NCBI GenBank assembly: GCA_024234365.1
Contig: JACKOK010000001.1
Location: forward strand, 496,001-560,000
Direction of reading: 5' to 3'
Source: Pseudomonadales bacterium
GTDB lineage: Bacteria; Pseudomonadota; Gammaproteobacteria; Pseudomonadales; Pseudohongiellaceae
Length of the DNA stretch: 64,000 nucleotides
Under the pieces are notes generated by a model. It saw only the letters and a program-made list of their open reading frames with translations, had not been told where the DNA came from and did no database searches. This document shows positions 44,959 through 53,879 of this stretch, piece by piece. Positions within the stretch are counted from its first letter, which is position 1, and each line of letters starts with the position of its first letter. The position numbers and the translations under genes are program-made.

Positions 44959-45984
44959 ATGAAGAAACGATTCTGGATAGGTGGGTTATTGGTGCTTTTT
45001 TCAATCGTAGCCAGTGCTGAACAGGTGCCGGTGTACGATGAGAGTACGCAAACGCTGATGCTGCCGGTAGTCGATACGGTCGAGCAACGGGGAAAATATC
45101 AGGACGCGGTGCTGCAACATCTGGAAGACAATCGTTGGCGCATTGTGTCCGGCCGAGAAGGCGTTCTGATTCGCCAGGCGTATCAGCCCCGGGGACAGGT
45201 GCACTCGATAGACGGTGCTGCATACGTGGAATTCAGCGGGTACTTTGGCTCTGGATGCGAGGCGCTCGGACTGATTCGACAACACCGCTACCAACACCGC
45301 ATTGAACTGGTCGCCTACTATGAGGACGCCCCCTGGATGCACGAGGCGGTTTCCTGCACGACGGCTCTGGTGCCTTTCAACAAGGAGTTGCAGCTGGATT
45401 TGACCGGCTTGGCTGCTGGCGTTTACGAAGTGACCGTCAATGGTTTTTCGCTTGGCAGTTTCACGCTGGATGCGGAACATGCCTGCAGCACCTCGTGCAA
45501 CTGGGTTCCGCTGCACGAGCCTTTTCTTGCCTCCAGTGGGCAGTTGAATGTCCCCGTAGTAAACACGCAGGGTCAGGTTGGCGCTTATCACAGCCTCGTA
45601 TTTCTGCCAACGCAGGAGTCGGGGATTCTGCAGTTGCTGCGCGCAGATATCGGCGTACAGATGCAGGTGTTAAAAGCTGAAGTGGCTCTCTCCCAGTCAT
45701 TTCCTGTGCAGGCGAAGCTGACCGTCTCGGGGCAGTTCTCCTGTTATCCTCCCGGGTTGATAGAGGTGCGCCGTCAGGCGAATGTATTCGAGCTTGCCGT
45801 GTTGCGAAGCGTGCTGCCTGACACAGTAGAACCCAACGAAGTAGACTGCGCGCAGTCCCTGGAGAGCTTTGAGCGAACAGTGGCCCTGGATATCCATGAT
45901 CTGGATGCCGGAGAATACACGATTCGTGTCAATGGTATGGACTATGGCAGTTTTCAGTTGGCACAGGACAACCGTCTGCCATAA
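44959..45984 (+). CDS. Secreted protein with duplicated domain, function unknown
   Basis: The ATG at 44959 (AAGGAG upstream at 44946-44951) gives 341 residues with a Sec signal (1-20, ...IVASA). The remaining chain contains two similar halves. Each has a pair of Cys (GSGCEALGL and SCTTALVPF; FSCYPPGLI and EVDCAQSLESF). Each closes in the form L-D-L/I-x-x-L-x-A-G-x-Y-x-V/I-x-V-N-G-x-x-x-G-S-F (LDLTGLAAGVYEVTVNGFS and LDIHDLDAGEYTIRVNGMD). This suggests an internally duplicated beta-rich domain stabilised by disulfides. Not recognised. Confidence 0.7.
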   Translation: MKKRFWIGGLLVLFSIVASAEQVPVYDESTQTLMLPVVDTVEQRGKYQDAVLQHLEDNRWRIVSGREGVLIRQAYQPRGQVHSIDGAAYVEFSGYFGSGCEALGLIRQHRYQHRIELVAYYEDAPWMHEAVSCTTALVPFNKELQLDLTGLAAGVYEVTVNGFSLGSFTLDAEHACSTSCNWVPLHEPFLASSGQLNVPVVNTQGQVGAYHSLVFLPTQESGILQLLRADIGVQMQVLKAEVALSQSFPVQAKLTVSGQFSCYPPGLIEVRRQANVFELAVLRSVLPDTVEPNEVDCAQSLESFERTVALDIHDLDAGEYTIRVNGMDYGSFQLAQDNRLP

Positions 45985-46043
45985 GCCGCCTTTTCCGAGT
46001 GAGCAAATCAAGCCGTTTTTGTGTCGCCAATCGGTTGCCGGAG

Positions 46044-46073
46044 TTGGTCAAACTCACCGGGTTTTGCCATAAT
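46044..46073 (+). promoter_or_regulatory. Candidate sigma70 promoter before the DUF5916 gene
   Basis: TTGGTC (46044-46049) and CATAAT (46068-46073), 18 bp apart, lie about 105 nt upstream of the ATG at 46178. This is a by-eye match only. Confidence 0.35.
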
Positions 46074-46177
46074 CCGCCACCGCTGGATTTTCAACGTGCT
46101 GTTTTAAAAAGAAAAATAACTTGGCCCGAACCCTGCTTGGTAAGGCAGGCGTCCGTGGGGCGCATGACGAGCAAGCC

Positions 46178-48442
46178 ATGAGAAAAATGACACGAGGTAG
46201 ACCGTTGGTTCATTCAAAAACCCTTGCCTGCAAGCTCCTTGCACTTTGTTCCTTGTTAAGCCTGACTTCATTCGTTGGCGCACAAACCCTGGAGGCCGAT
46301 TTTTCGATTCCCCGGGTGTCTTCTGCGCCGGACATTGATGGCCGCGTTGAGGCTGCTGAATGGGCTGACGCAACGCGTGTGCTGCTGGATACGGAGTTTG
46401 AACCCACGCCGGGAGATGCGGCGCGGGTGCAAACCGAGGCCTTCATCATGGAGGATGGCGAAACCCTGTATGTCGCCTTTGTCGCGGAAGATCCAGACCC
46501 GGAGCAGATTCGCGCCTACTATCGTGACCGGGACAGAATCAGCGGGGCCGATTTTGTGGGAGTGGCACTGGACACCTTCAATGATGAGGCGCGGGCCTTT
46601 GTGTTTATTTCCAGCCCGCTGGGCGTGCAATACGATGCCATCAACGACGATCTCAGTGGTGACGAGGACGATTCCTGGAATGCGCTGTGGGAGAGTGAGG
46701 GGGAGATGACGAGCACCGGTTATCGGGTGGAGATGGCCATTCCTTTCAGGCAATTGCGTTTTCCCAGCGGTGAGCAGGAAAAAATCTGGGGGGTGCGCTT
46801 CATCCGGGATTACCCGCGTGAGCGGCGCTATCGCTTCTCCGAATCCAACGTGGACAAGAACGTCTCCTGCTTCGTCTGCCAGTTTCAGAAGGCCAGCGGC
46901 TTTGCCGATGTGGAACCGGGGCGCAATATCGAGCTGGTGCCAACGCTGACGGCCTCCGGCCAGCGTTCACGACCGGCTCCGGCATGGGGGCAGTGGAGCG
47001 ACACGGATACGCAGACCGAAGCCGGGGTGGACCTGCGCTGGGGCATCAACCAGGACCTGTATCTCAATGCCACGCTGAACCCCGACTTCTCACAGGTGGA
47101 GACGGACGAGGCACAGCTGGAGGTCAACAATACCTTCTCGCTCTATTACCCGGAAAAGCGCACGTTCTTCCTCGATGGGGCGGACTACTTCAACACCAAT
47201 CTCAATATCGTGCACACGCGCAATATTGCCGACCCGGACTACGGCGTCAAACTGACCGGCAAGAGCGGCAATCACTCCTACGGCCTGATGCAGCTCAACG
47301 ACACCAGCACGAGCTTTCTGATTCCGGATAATGAACGCTCCAGGGTCGCCAGTCTCGGCGACACCGGGAGTGAGATTTCCGTGCTGCGCTATCGTCAGGA
47401 TGTGCTGGAAAACTCCAGCATTGGTGCCGTCATGACCCATCGCGAAGGCGGCGATTATGCCAACACGGTGGCGGGAGTGGACGGGCGCTGGCGCATCAGC
47501 AATCGTGATGTGTTCAGTGTGCAGTACCTGCATTCGCAGTCCGATTATCCCGGCCTCATTCAGGCGCAATACCGTCAGGCGCCGCATCTGAGCGACAACA
47601 CCCTGCTGCTGGACTACCGCCACAACGACAGCCGCTGGGATGTGTGGGCGGAGCATGTCAATTACGGCAAAGACTTCCGCGCCGACATGGGCTTCATCAA
47701 TCGTGTGGACTTCAAGCGCAATACCCTGCGTGTGGGGCACACCTGGCGCTATCCTGCCAACAGCTTCTTCAATCGCATCCGCGTGGCGCTGGACTGGGAC
47801 AACACCCACGATCAGGCAGGGCTGGAGCTGGAAGAAGAGCTGGAGATGTTCGTGGAGATGGAGGGGCCTTACCAGTCCCGGCTCGACGGTCTGTTCGGCG
47901 GCAGCAAGACCTATTACAACGGCTTCACCTTCGACGAGCAGTTCAATCAACTCGCGGTGTCCGTGCGCCCCAACAGCGAACTGTATCTGAAGATGACGGT
48001 GCGGGTGGAAGACGTGGTGGATTTTGCCAACACAGGCCTGGGGCATTCAAAGCGTTATACGCCCGAACTCAACTATCAGCTCGGGCGTCATCTGCTGCTC
48101 AATCTTCAGCACACGCTGCAGCAGTTCGACGTGGACGGGGGGCGTCTGTTCACGGCCAATCTGAGTTATCTGCGTAGCACCTGGCAATTCAATAATCACA
48201 GTTATATCCGCTTCATCGTGCAGTACGCAGACACCGAGCGGGAACGTTCCCTGTATATTCGTCCGGTGCAGTCCCAGGCGAAGGAACTTTCCACGCAGTT
48301 ACTCTACAGCTACAAATTCAATGCGCAGTCGGTGTTTTACCTGGGCTATTCCGGAGCCGGGTTTCAGGACGATTATCTCAACTCGGTGGAGCCGAGTGCC
48401 CATGCCGTGTTTGCCAAGTTCAGCTATGCGTGGCAACCGTGA
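46178..48442 (+). CDS. CBM9-like/DUF5916 outer-membrane barrel protein
   Basis: A start at ATG 46178 (or 46187) gives about 754 residues with a signal peptide ending near FVGAQ. An N-terminal CBM9-like sandwich follows (DIDGRVEAAEWADATRV near 57). A DUF5916-type barrel domain comes next: PFRQLRFPSGEQEKIWGV, LNPDFSQVETDEAQLEVNNT and YYPEKRTFFLDGADYFN. The C-terminus alternates aromatic-rich strands and ends FSYAWQP. Members are outer-membrane proteins near carbohydrate or peptide utilisation genes; function unproven. Convergent with the next gene, 18-nt gap. Confidence 0.85.
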   Translation: MRKMTRGRPLVHSKTLACKLLALCSLLSLTSFVGAQTLEADFSIPRVSSAPDIDGRVEAAEWADATRVLLDTEFEPTPGDAARVQTEAFIMEDGETLYVAFVAEDPDPEQIRAYYRDRDRISGADFVGVALDTFNDEARAFVFISSPLGVQYDAINDDLSGDEDDSWNALWESEGEMTSTGYRVEMAIPFRQLRFPSGEQEKIWGVRFIRDYPRERRYRFSESNVDKNVSCFVCQFQKASGFADVEPGRNIELVPTLTASGQRSRPAPAWGQWSDTDTQTEAGVDLRWGINQDLYLNATLNPDFSQVETDEAQLEVNNTFSLYYPEKRTFFLDGADYFNTNLNIVHTRNIADPDYGVKLTGKSGNHSYGLMQLNDTSTSFLIPDNERSRVASLGDTGSEISVLRYRQDVLENSSIGAVMTHREGGDYANTVAGVDGRWRISNRDVFSVQYLHSQSDYPGLIQAQYRQAPHLSDNTLLLDYRHNDSRWDVWAEHVNYGKDFRADMGFINRVDFKRNTLRVGHTWRYPANSFFNRIRVALDWDNTHDQAGLELEEELEMFVEMEGPYQSRLDGLFGGSKTYYNGFTFDEQFNQLAVSVRPNSELYLKMTVRVEDVVDFANTGLGHSKRYTPELNYQLGRHLLLNLQHTLQQFDVDGGRLFTANLSYLRSTWQFNNHSYIRFIVQYADTERERSLYIRPVQSQAKELSTQLLYSYKFNAQSVFYLGYSGAGFQDDYLNSVEPSAHAVFAKFSYAWQP

Positions 48443-48460
48443 GTGTGCGCTGCCGGTGTG

Positions 48461-49366
48461 CTATTTGAGGATGTGCAGTAGCGTCAGGCTGAGGCTGTCA
48501 TTGCTGTAGTCCACCCCGCGCCGGGCGTTGATCTGCTGGCGGCTGTACCCGGCGGTAAGTGAGCTGTTCTGCCCCAGCGGGAGGCTCCAGTTCAGCGCGA
48601 ACAGATGGGCTTTTGAGGCCAGGGTATAGGCCACGATGGTGCGCCAGGGCGGTGAGGGGTAGGCGCCGTCCGGCGTGAGCGCCCGGGAAATACCGAGCAG
48701 CGCAGGGTTGGGGGCCAGCGCACTGGAGACGGTGTTGCCGTCCACATAGGTATAGCTGGCGCTCAGTGCATGATCGCTGGCAAAGGTGTAATCGGCCGAG
48801 ACAAACAGCGAGCCCTGTTCGAAATCGAAAATATCGTTGTCCGGGCTGTACATGCTGGCATAGCGGGCACCGTCCTTGCTCCCTTCGCTGCGTTCGTAGC
48901 CGATTCCCGCTGAAAAATCCCAGGCCACCGAGAGGCGCTTGCGCAGGCTGATATCCCAGTTCAGCAATTGGCGTTCGCGTACGGCCGTCTGGCTGTCATC
49001 CAGTGTCCAGCTCAGGGAATTGCTCAGCACGGGGGCGTAGGCGCCGAGCCCGAATTTGTGCTGGAGGCTGGCGCCCAGTGTCAGGGTGCTGCTGCTGAGT
49101 CTGTCGTAGTGCTGAAACTGGCGACGGCCGATTTCACCGAACAGGGTCAGGGAGTCTGCACTGCGCAGTGGCATCATGCGCCCCCCCGAGAGCGCCAGGG
49201 ACAGTTGATTGTCGCTGTAGCGGTCGCTGGCGAGCAGGGCGCGGCTGATATTGTCGTCGTGCTGGGTACTGAGGCGAAGCTCCAGAAAATCATTGGATTG
49301 CGCAAAGGCGGTGCTGCCCAGCAGCATGGTGCTGCTCAACAGGAGGGTGAGTCCTTTCACTTGCAT
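48461..49366 (-). CDS. Barrel-like secreted protein, function unknown
   Basis: The 301-residue protein has a Sec signal (1-22, ...STAFAQ) and then amphipathic beta-strands with alternating hydrophobics, such as LTLFGEIGRRQFQHYDRLSS and SLFVSADYTFASDHALSASY, ending in SLSLTLLHILK. It looks like an outer-membrane barrel of the surface lipoprotein-assembly or DUF560-like size class, but I cannot assign a family. The C-terminus is Lys rather than the usual Phe/Trp. Confidence 0.65.
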   Translation of the reverse strand: MQVKGLTLLLSSTMLLGSTAFAQSNDFLELRLSTQHDDNISRALLASDRYSDNQLSLALSGGRMMPLRSADSLTLFGEIGRRQFQHYDRLSSSTLTLGASLQHKFGLGAYAPVLSNSLSWTLDDSQTAVRERQLLNWDISLRKRLSVAWDFSAGIGYERSEGSKDGARYASMYSPDNDIFDFEQGSLFVSADYTFASDHALSASYTYVDGNTVSSALAPNPALLGISRALTPDGAYPSPPWRTIVAYTLASKAHLFALNWSLPLGQNSSLTAGYSRQQINARRGVDYSNDSLSLTLLHILK

Positions 49367-49455
49367 GGCCGTGGCTCCAGGGGATGGCTTCGGGGCCTAG
49401 TCTAGCGCCCGTGAAGCGGTGCGCCTAGCGATTGTGCGATACCCGATATGGTTTG

Positions 49456-49480
49456 TTCGCCTGCAGGGCAGGCTCCTACG
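49456..49480 (-). repeat. REP element 1a (rev orientation)
   Basis: TTCGCCTGCAGGGCAGGCTCCTACG is the reverse-strand form of the Pseudomonas-like REP core GTAGGAGC...GGCGAA, with a stem CCTGCAGGGCAGG-type imperfect palindrome. Confidence 0.8.
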
Positions 49481-49530
49481 GGCTGTGTTGTCACCGAACC
49501 CTGCGATGGATTTGCGATGTGGGGTATTTG

Positions 49531-49555
49531 TTCGCCTGCAGGGCAGGCTCCTACG
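49531..49555 (-). repeat. REP element 1b (rev orientation)
   Basis: An exact copy of the 25-nt core of element 1a, 75 nt downstream of it, in the same orientation. The intervening DNA is not itself repeated. Confidence 0.8.
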
Positions 49556-49580
49556 GAGGGTTGTGTAGGCACTGGACACG

Positions 49581-49603
49581 GTAGGAGCCAGCCCTGCTGG
49601 CGA
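49581..49603 (+). repeat. REP element 1c (fwd orientation)
   Basis: GTAGGAGCCAGCCCTGCTGGCGA in the opposite orientation to 1a and 1b, giving a BIME-like inverted pair with 1b. It lies 60 nt before the SPFH gene start. Confidence 0.8.
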
Positions 49604-49666
49604 TAAGGCTTGCGGTAGATATCAAAAAGATATCTAATGGACATCGTTTCATTCAGGAGCCTTGTT

Positions 49667-50545
49667 ATGAGCAAACAAACAATGAAGGAAAAAAACATTT
49701 CGTCACTGCCTGGCATTCCGGCGGCGGTGATCCTGATTGCGCTCGCTCTGGCGGCGGGCTGGAACTTTACCCAGGCGGCGGATGCGGCCAATCATGTGAT
49801 GGCGCTGCTGTCCGTCCTCGTTGTGGTGTTGTGCGCGTTATGTCTGCCCGGGTTTTTCATGGTGGAGCCCAATCAGGCCGCCGTGCTGAGCCTGTTCGGC
49901 AAATATGTGGGCACGGTCAAGGATCAGGGGCTGCGCTTCAATAACCCCTTCTACCGCTCCCGCAAGGTGTCCCTGCGCGTGCGTAATTTCGAGTCCGGCA
50001 AGCTGAAGGTGAACGAGCTGGAGGGCAGCCCCATCGAGATTGCCGCCGTGGTCGTGTGGCGGGTGCACGATTCGGCGGAGGCGGTTTACAACGTCGATGA
50101 CTATGAGAGCTTCGTGCATATCCAGGCCGAGGCGGCGCTGCGCAGCATGGCAACCAGCTACCCTTACGACCAGGGCGATTCGGACCAGATTGCCTTGCGC
50201 TCTCACGCAACGGAAATCTCCCACGATCTGGCCAAGCATCTGGCCGAACGCTTGACGGAGGCGGGTATCGAGGTCATGGATGCGCGCATCAGCCACCTGG
50301 CCTATTCGCCGGAGATTGCCGGTGCCATGCTGCAGAGGCAGCAGGCCGGTGCGATCATTGCCGCGCGGGAACGTCTCGTGGAAGGTGCCGTGGGCATGGT
50401 GGAAATGGCGCTGAACCAGCTCAAGTCCAAGGCCGTGGTGGAGCTGGACGAGGAGCGCCGTGCGCAGATGGTCAGCAATCTGTTGGTGGTGTTGTGTTCC
50501 GACAAGGCGACTCAGCCGGTGGTCAATACCGGCACGCTGTATTGA
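49667..50545 (+). CDS. SPFH/band-7 domain membrane protein
   Basis: The ATG at 49667 (AGGAG seven nt upstream) gives 292 residues; an ATG at 49637 is upstream and weaker. An N-terminal pair of helices (about 15-65) is followed by the SPFH domain: GFFMVEPNQAAVLSLFGKYVG near 63, NFESGKLKVNELEGSPIEIA near 107, and DARISHLAYSPEIAGAMLQRQ near 205. It resembles stomatin/prohibitin-like membrane scaffolds. A 46-nt gap separates it from a ribbon-helix-helix gene, a common pairing. Confidence 0.9.
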   Translation: MSKQTMKEKNISSLPGIPAAVILIALALAAGWNFTQAADAANHVMALLSVLVVVLCALCLPGFFMVEPNQAAVLSLFGKYVGTVKDQGLRFNNPFYRSRKVSLRVRNFESGKLKVNELEGSPIEIAAVVVWRVHDSAEAVYNVDDYESFVHIQAEAALRSMATSYPYDQGDSDQIALRSHATEISHDLAKHLAERLTEAGIEVMDARISHLAYSPEIAGAMLQRQQAGAIIAARERLVEGAVGMVEMALNQLKSKAVVELDEERRAQMVSNLLVVLCSDKATQPVVNTGTLY

Positions 50546-50591
50546 GCCGGCGTGCCGTGAACCTCATGAGTAAGCAAGAGTCAGCCGTGTT

Positions 50592-50783
50592 ATGAGCAGC
50601 AAGAAATCCTATCCCCTGCGCATCAGCCCGGCGGTGATCGAGGCCATGCAACGCTGGGCGGACGACGATCTGCGTTCCCTGAATGGGCAGATCGAATATG
50701 TGCTGCGGGAGTCGCTGCGCAAGTCCGGGCGGCTGAAAACCACGGTTGCCGCCCCCGTGGAGGAGCCGGAGAAGGAATCCTGA
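50592..50783 (+). CDS. Arc-type ribbon-helix-helix small protein
   Basis: The 63-residue protein has YPLRISPAVIEAMQRWADDD near residue 7 and LNGQIEYVLRESLRKSG near 30, matching the Arc-family ribbon-helix-helix found next to SPFH genes. It may regulate the SPFH gene or act with it; no toxin partner is present, so it is not a clear toxin-antitoxin pair. It ends 2 nt before the convergent gene stop. Confidence 0.75.
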   Translation: MSSKKSYPLRISPAVIEAMQRWADDDLRSLNGQIEYVLRESLRKSGRLKTTVAAPVEEPEKES

Positions 50784-50784
50784 G

Positions 50785-51801
50785 CTATTGCTCTGTGCTG
50801 CCTTCGCCGGATTGCTGAAGTCGCGCATCGTGCTCCTGGCGGCGTGCTCCGGCCAGGCTGCCTGTCACCGAAGAATTCCCCTCGTGGCAGGCATATTCAT
50901 AGAGCTGGCTGTCGGCGGGCAGTGCCCGCAGGGGAACTTCCGCCGTCCAGTCCTGCGTGTAGGCTGCCGGGTCGTGCAGGGTGACGCGGTAATTGATCTG
51001 CTGCGGCGACTCCATGCTGAACCATTCCGTTGTTGTCATGGCCCCGGTAGAGCCTCGGAAGCTTTGCTGCGGATGCACCTTGTCGGTATGAACCACCAGG
51101 GTGTCGCCCTCCCAGTGAGCAACGGAATCCCCCATCCAGCGCACCATGCCCTCGGGCAAGGGCTGCCCATCGATGCGGATGATGCGCACGTCATTGACCA
51201 TCTCGGTCATGATCATCAGGTATTGCGGCGTCTGCACAATCTGGTAATTGCTGTTGTAGGCCATGGGCACCATGGGCGGGCCGGCCGTGGAGAGCACGGA
51301 CAGCAGGCAGCGTTCGCCGACGGTGCGGATCTCCGGGCCATCGAATTCTTCCACGCCGGGTTTTGCCAGCTGTAGGGAGCGCCAGTCCTGGGCGGGGCCG
51401 GGCTGCAGCGGAATCCGCCCGTTGGCCGGCTCGATGACCAGGGAGGTGCGTGCCTCGCCGAGGACGGTCACCACATTGGAATCGGGAAATTTCCAGTCGG
51501 CCTCCAGGCCGATCGGGGCGCCTTTCTCGGGAGCCTCCCGGTTCGGGTCAATGGGGGCGGAATCGCGCTCGAAGCGCTCCTGGGATTCCGTGACACGCTG
51601 TGCTGCTTCTTCCGGGGTGTAGGCGCGCTTGTCGCCGAGTGCCGTGGGGCGCTCCAGCGGGGTCTGGGTTTCATTGGTCCACAGGCCCTGGAAATCGGGC
51701 TTGCCCTCGGGGGTGCGCGGAATGTCGCGATTGTCGGCAAGGGCAGCGCTGGCAAGCAGCCACAGCATGGTGGCGCTGAGTACGGACTTCTGTCCTCCCA
51801 T
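50785..51801 (-). CDS. Secreted protein of unknown function
   Basis: The ATG at 51801 follows AGGAG by 10 nt and gives 338 residues with a signal peptide (ending near AALA); a start at 51825 lacks this support. The mature part opens RDIPRTPEGKPDFQGLWTNE, a pattern seen in a family of uncharacterised proteins found in many environmental bacteria. A beta-rich middle section has EGDTLVVHTDKVHPQQSFRG. No catalytic motif is recognised. It lies between a ribbon-helix-helix gene (convergent) and the SulP gene. Confidence 0.75.
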   Translation of the reverse strand: MGGQKSVLSATMLWLLASAALADNRDIPRTPEGKPDFQGLWTNETQTPLERPTALGDKRAYTPEEAAQRVTESQERFERDSAPIDPNREAPEKGAPIGLEADWKFPDSNVVTVLGEARTSLVIEPANGRIPLQPGPAQDWRSLQLAKPGVEEFDGPEIRTVGERCLLSVLSTAGPPMVPMAYNSNYQIVQTPQYLMIMTEMVNDVRIIRIDGQPLPEGMVRWMGDSVAHWEGDTLVVHTDKVHPQQSFRGSTGAMTTTEWFSMESPQQINYRVTLHDPAAYTQDWTAEVPLRALPADSQLYEYACHEGNSSVTGSLAGARRQEHDARLQQSGEGSTEQ

Positions 51802-51827
51802 GATCGATTGACTCCTGTGCGTCACGT

Positions 51828-53588
51828 TCAGGCCCCTTCCCCGGTGGTTTGGGGCAGGCCCAGATTGTCGTTGCTCACCGATTCTAGCGCGTCCGCGAGA
51901 GAGGAGGACAGGGAAAAGCTTCCCGTTTGTGGCTGAATACCGGCGCGGGCAAGGGTTTTCAGCGGCTGGAACTGGAGGTCGCAGAGCAGCAGATAGGTGC
52001 CCTTGTCACGGCATTTCTGTATCAGGCGTTCGAGGGAGGACAGGCCTCCGGCATCCAGAATGGGGACGCCGTCCAGGTAGAGAATGAGGCCGCGCCTGTC
52101 CAGGTAGTTCTGGGCAATATCCCCAAACACCTTGTCCGCGGCGGCAAAGAACAGGGGGCCGCTGATCTTGAGCACACTCCAGTCTTCGGGCAGGGGGGTG
52201 CTGACGATACGCCGGTTCTGGCTGATGTCGGAGACCCGGGTCATGTCCGCAATCTCCTTCATGAACAGCAGCGAGGCCAGCACCATGCCCGTGCCGATGG
52301 CCACCACCATGTCGAACATGACCGTCAGCACGAAGCAGGTCAGGAACACGGCGATGTCGCTGCGCGGAGCGGTGCGCAGCAGATGCAGGGCCTTGGGTGC
52401 CTCGCTCATGCGCCAGGCGACGAACAGCAGCAGGGAGGCCATGGCGGGCATGGGCAGATAGGCCAGCAGACGGCTCAGGGCCACCAGGCCCAGCAGTACC
52501 ACCCCCGCATGAATCATGGCGGCAACCGGGGAGTAAGCGCCCGCTCGCAGATTGGTCGCGGAACGGGCCAGCGCGGCGGTGGCGGTGATGCCGCCAAAAA
52601 AGGGTGCCACCACATTGCCGATACCTTGCCCCAGCAGTTCGCTGTTGGCGCTGTGTCGCTTGCCGCTCATGCCGTCGAGCACCACGGCGCACAGCAGAGA
52701 CTCGATGGCCCCCAGCATGGCAATCGCCAGTGCCGCCGGCAGCAGTGCCTGAAAGCTCTGCCAGCTCCATTCAAAGTTGCCGCCACCGGCTCCCTCACGC
52801 AGCCAGGGCCATTCAAAATGCGGCAGCACCGGCGGCACACCTGCCCCCGTGCTGCCGTCCGGCAGCAGATAGGAGAAGCGGGAACCGATGGTATCGACAG
52901 GAATACCATAATGTTCGAGCGCTACCCCGAGCACGCTTGCCACCAGCAGTGCCGGCAACTGGCCCGGGATGCGGGAGCGGGTGCGGCTCCAGCCGATGAT
53001 GATGGCCAGGGTCAGGGCCGCAATGCCCAGGCTGGGCAGATGGGTCTGGGCGATCGTGCTGCCGAGTATCTGCATCTTGTCGCCAAAGTGTTCCGGCATG
53101 GCATCGATGGGCAGGCCAAAAAAATCCTTGATCTGCAGTATCACGATGACGACCGCGATGCCCCCCGTGAAACCCAGCACCACGGATTCGGGGATGTACT
53201 GAATGTATCGCCCCAGGCGCAGCAGGGCCATGAGAATCAGGATGATCCCCGACAGGATGGTGGCGATCAGCAGCCCCGCCAGCCCGAAACTCTGTGCGAT
53301 GGGGTAGAGAATGACTACAAAGGCGGCCGTGGGGCCCGAGACGCTGTAGCGCGAACCACCGCTCAGTGCGATGAGGAAGCCGGCAATGATGGCGGTGTAG
53401 AGACCGTACTGCGGAGCCACGCCGCTGGAAACCGCCAGCGCCATGGACAGCGGTATGGCCACAATGCCCACCGTGATGCCCGCCAGCAGGTCCTGATGGA
53501 AGTGGCTGACGGAATAGGGCGCCTCGCTCAACACGCCGCGCAGGGCATGGGCGAAACGCAGGGAAAACAGGTATTGCCGGTGTGACAT
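51828..53588 (-). CDS. SulP/SLC26 anion transporter with STAS domain
   Basis: The 586-residue protein has about 12-14 membrane helices and the SulP signature: HQDLLAGITVGIVAIPLSMALAV near residue 27, GPTAAFVVILYPIAQ near 87, and GQGIGNVVAPFFGG near 315. A C-terminal STAS domain (about 435-560) has LILYLDGVPILDAGGLSSLERL near 510. SulP carriers transport bicarbonate, sulfate or dicarboxylates. The substrate is unknown, though a carbonic anhydrase gene lies in this same window (far away). Confidence 0.92.
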   Translation of the reverse strand: MSHRQYLFSLRFAHALRGVLSEAPYSVSHFHQDLLAGITVGIVAIPLSMALAVSSGVAPQYGLYTAIIAGFLIALSGGSRYSVSGPTAAFVVILYPIAQSFGLAGLLIATILSGIILILMALLRLGRYIQYIPESVVLGFTGGIAVVIVILQIKDFFGLPIDAMPEHFGDKMQILGSTIAQTHLPSLGIAALTLAIIIGWSRTRSRIPGQLPALLVASVLGVALEHYGIPVDTIGSRFSYLLPDGSTGAGVPPVLPHFEWPWLREGAGGGNFEWSWQSFQALLPAALAIAMLGAIESLLCAVVLDGMSGKRHSANSELLGQGIGNVVAPFFGGITATAALARSATNLRAGAYSPVAAMIHAGVVLLGLVALSRLLAYLPMPAMASLLLFVAWRMSEAPKALHLLRTAPRSDIAVFLTCFVLTVMFDMVVAIGTGMVLASLLFMKEIADMTRVSDISQNRRIVSTPLPEDWSVLKISGPLFFAAADKVFGDIAQNYLDRRGLILYLDGVPILDAGGLSSLERLIQKCRDKGTYLLLCDLQFQPLKTLARAGIQPQTGSFSLSSSLADALESVSNDNLGLPQTTGEGA

Positions 53589-53657
53589 GGAGGGCCCCCG
53601 CAGCTGAGAAAAACTTGCGGGATTATACGCCTGTGCCGGCGTGGGTACAGGGGGGCT

Positions 53658-53870
53658 TCAATCGGGGTCGTGGTCGCGCCGTTCGCTGTCCAGATGGCCG
53701 AGCAGGGTCGCCGCCCCGGTGAAAATGCTCGTGATGAACATGATGCCGACGATCAGCGCTATCCGGAACGGCCAGCCAATGCTGGTATCGGAATAGACAT
53801 ACACCAGCCAGGTCAACAGATTGACCACGACGATGGCGATGATGAAGGTACGCAGGAGTATTTTTTTCAT
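53658..53870 (-). CDS. Small two-helix membrane protein, end of the M16-ABC operon
   Basis: The 70-residue protein has two hydrophobic segments (FIIAIVVVNLLTWLVYVY and RIALIVGIMFITSIFTGAAT) and a short charged tail. Not recognised. It starts 9 nt after the stop of the FG-GAP gene before it, so it is likely the last gene of the operon that begins with the M16 peptidase. Confidence 0.7.
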   Translation of the reverse strand: MKKILLRTFIIAIVVVNLLTWLVYVYSDTSIGWPFRIALIVGIMFITSIFTGAATLLGHLDSERRDHDPD

Positions 53871-53879
53871 GATGCCTCC

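Noticed and set aside
46121..46177. TTG start at 46121 for the DUF5916 gene
   Set aside because: The signal peptide fits better with ATG 46178 or 46187; the upstream segment has no ribosome site.
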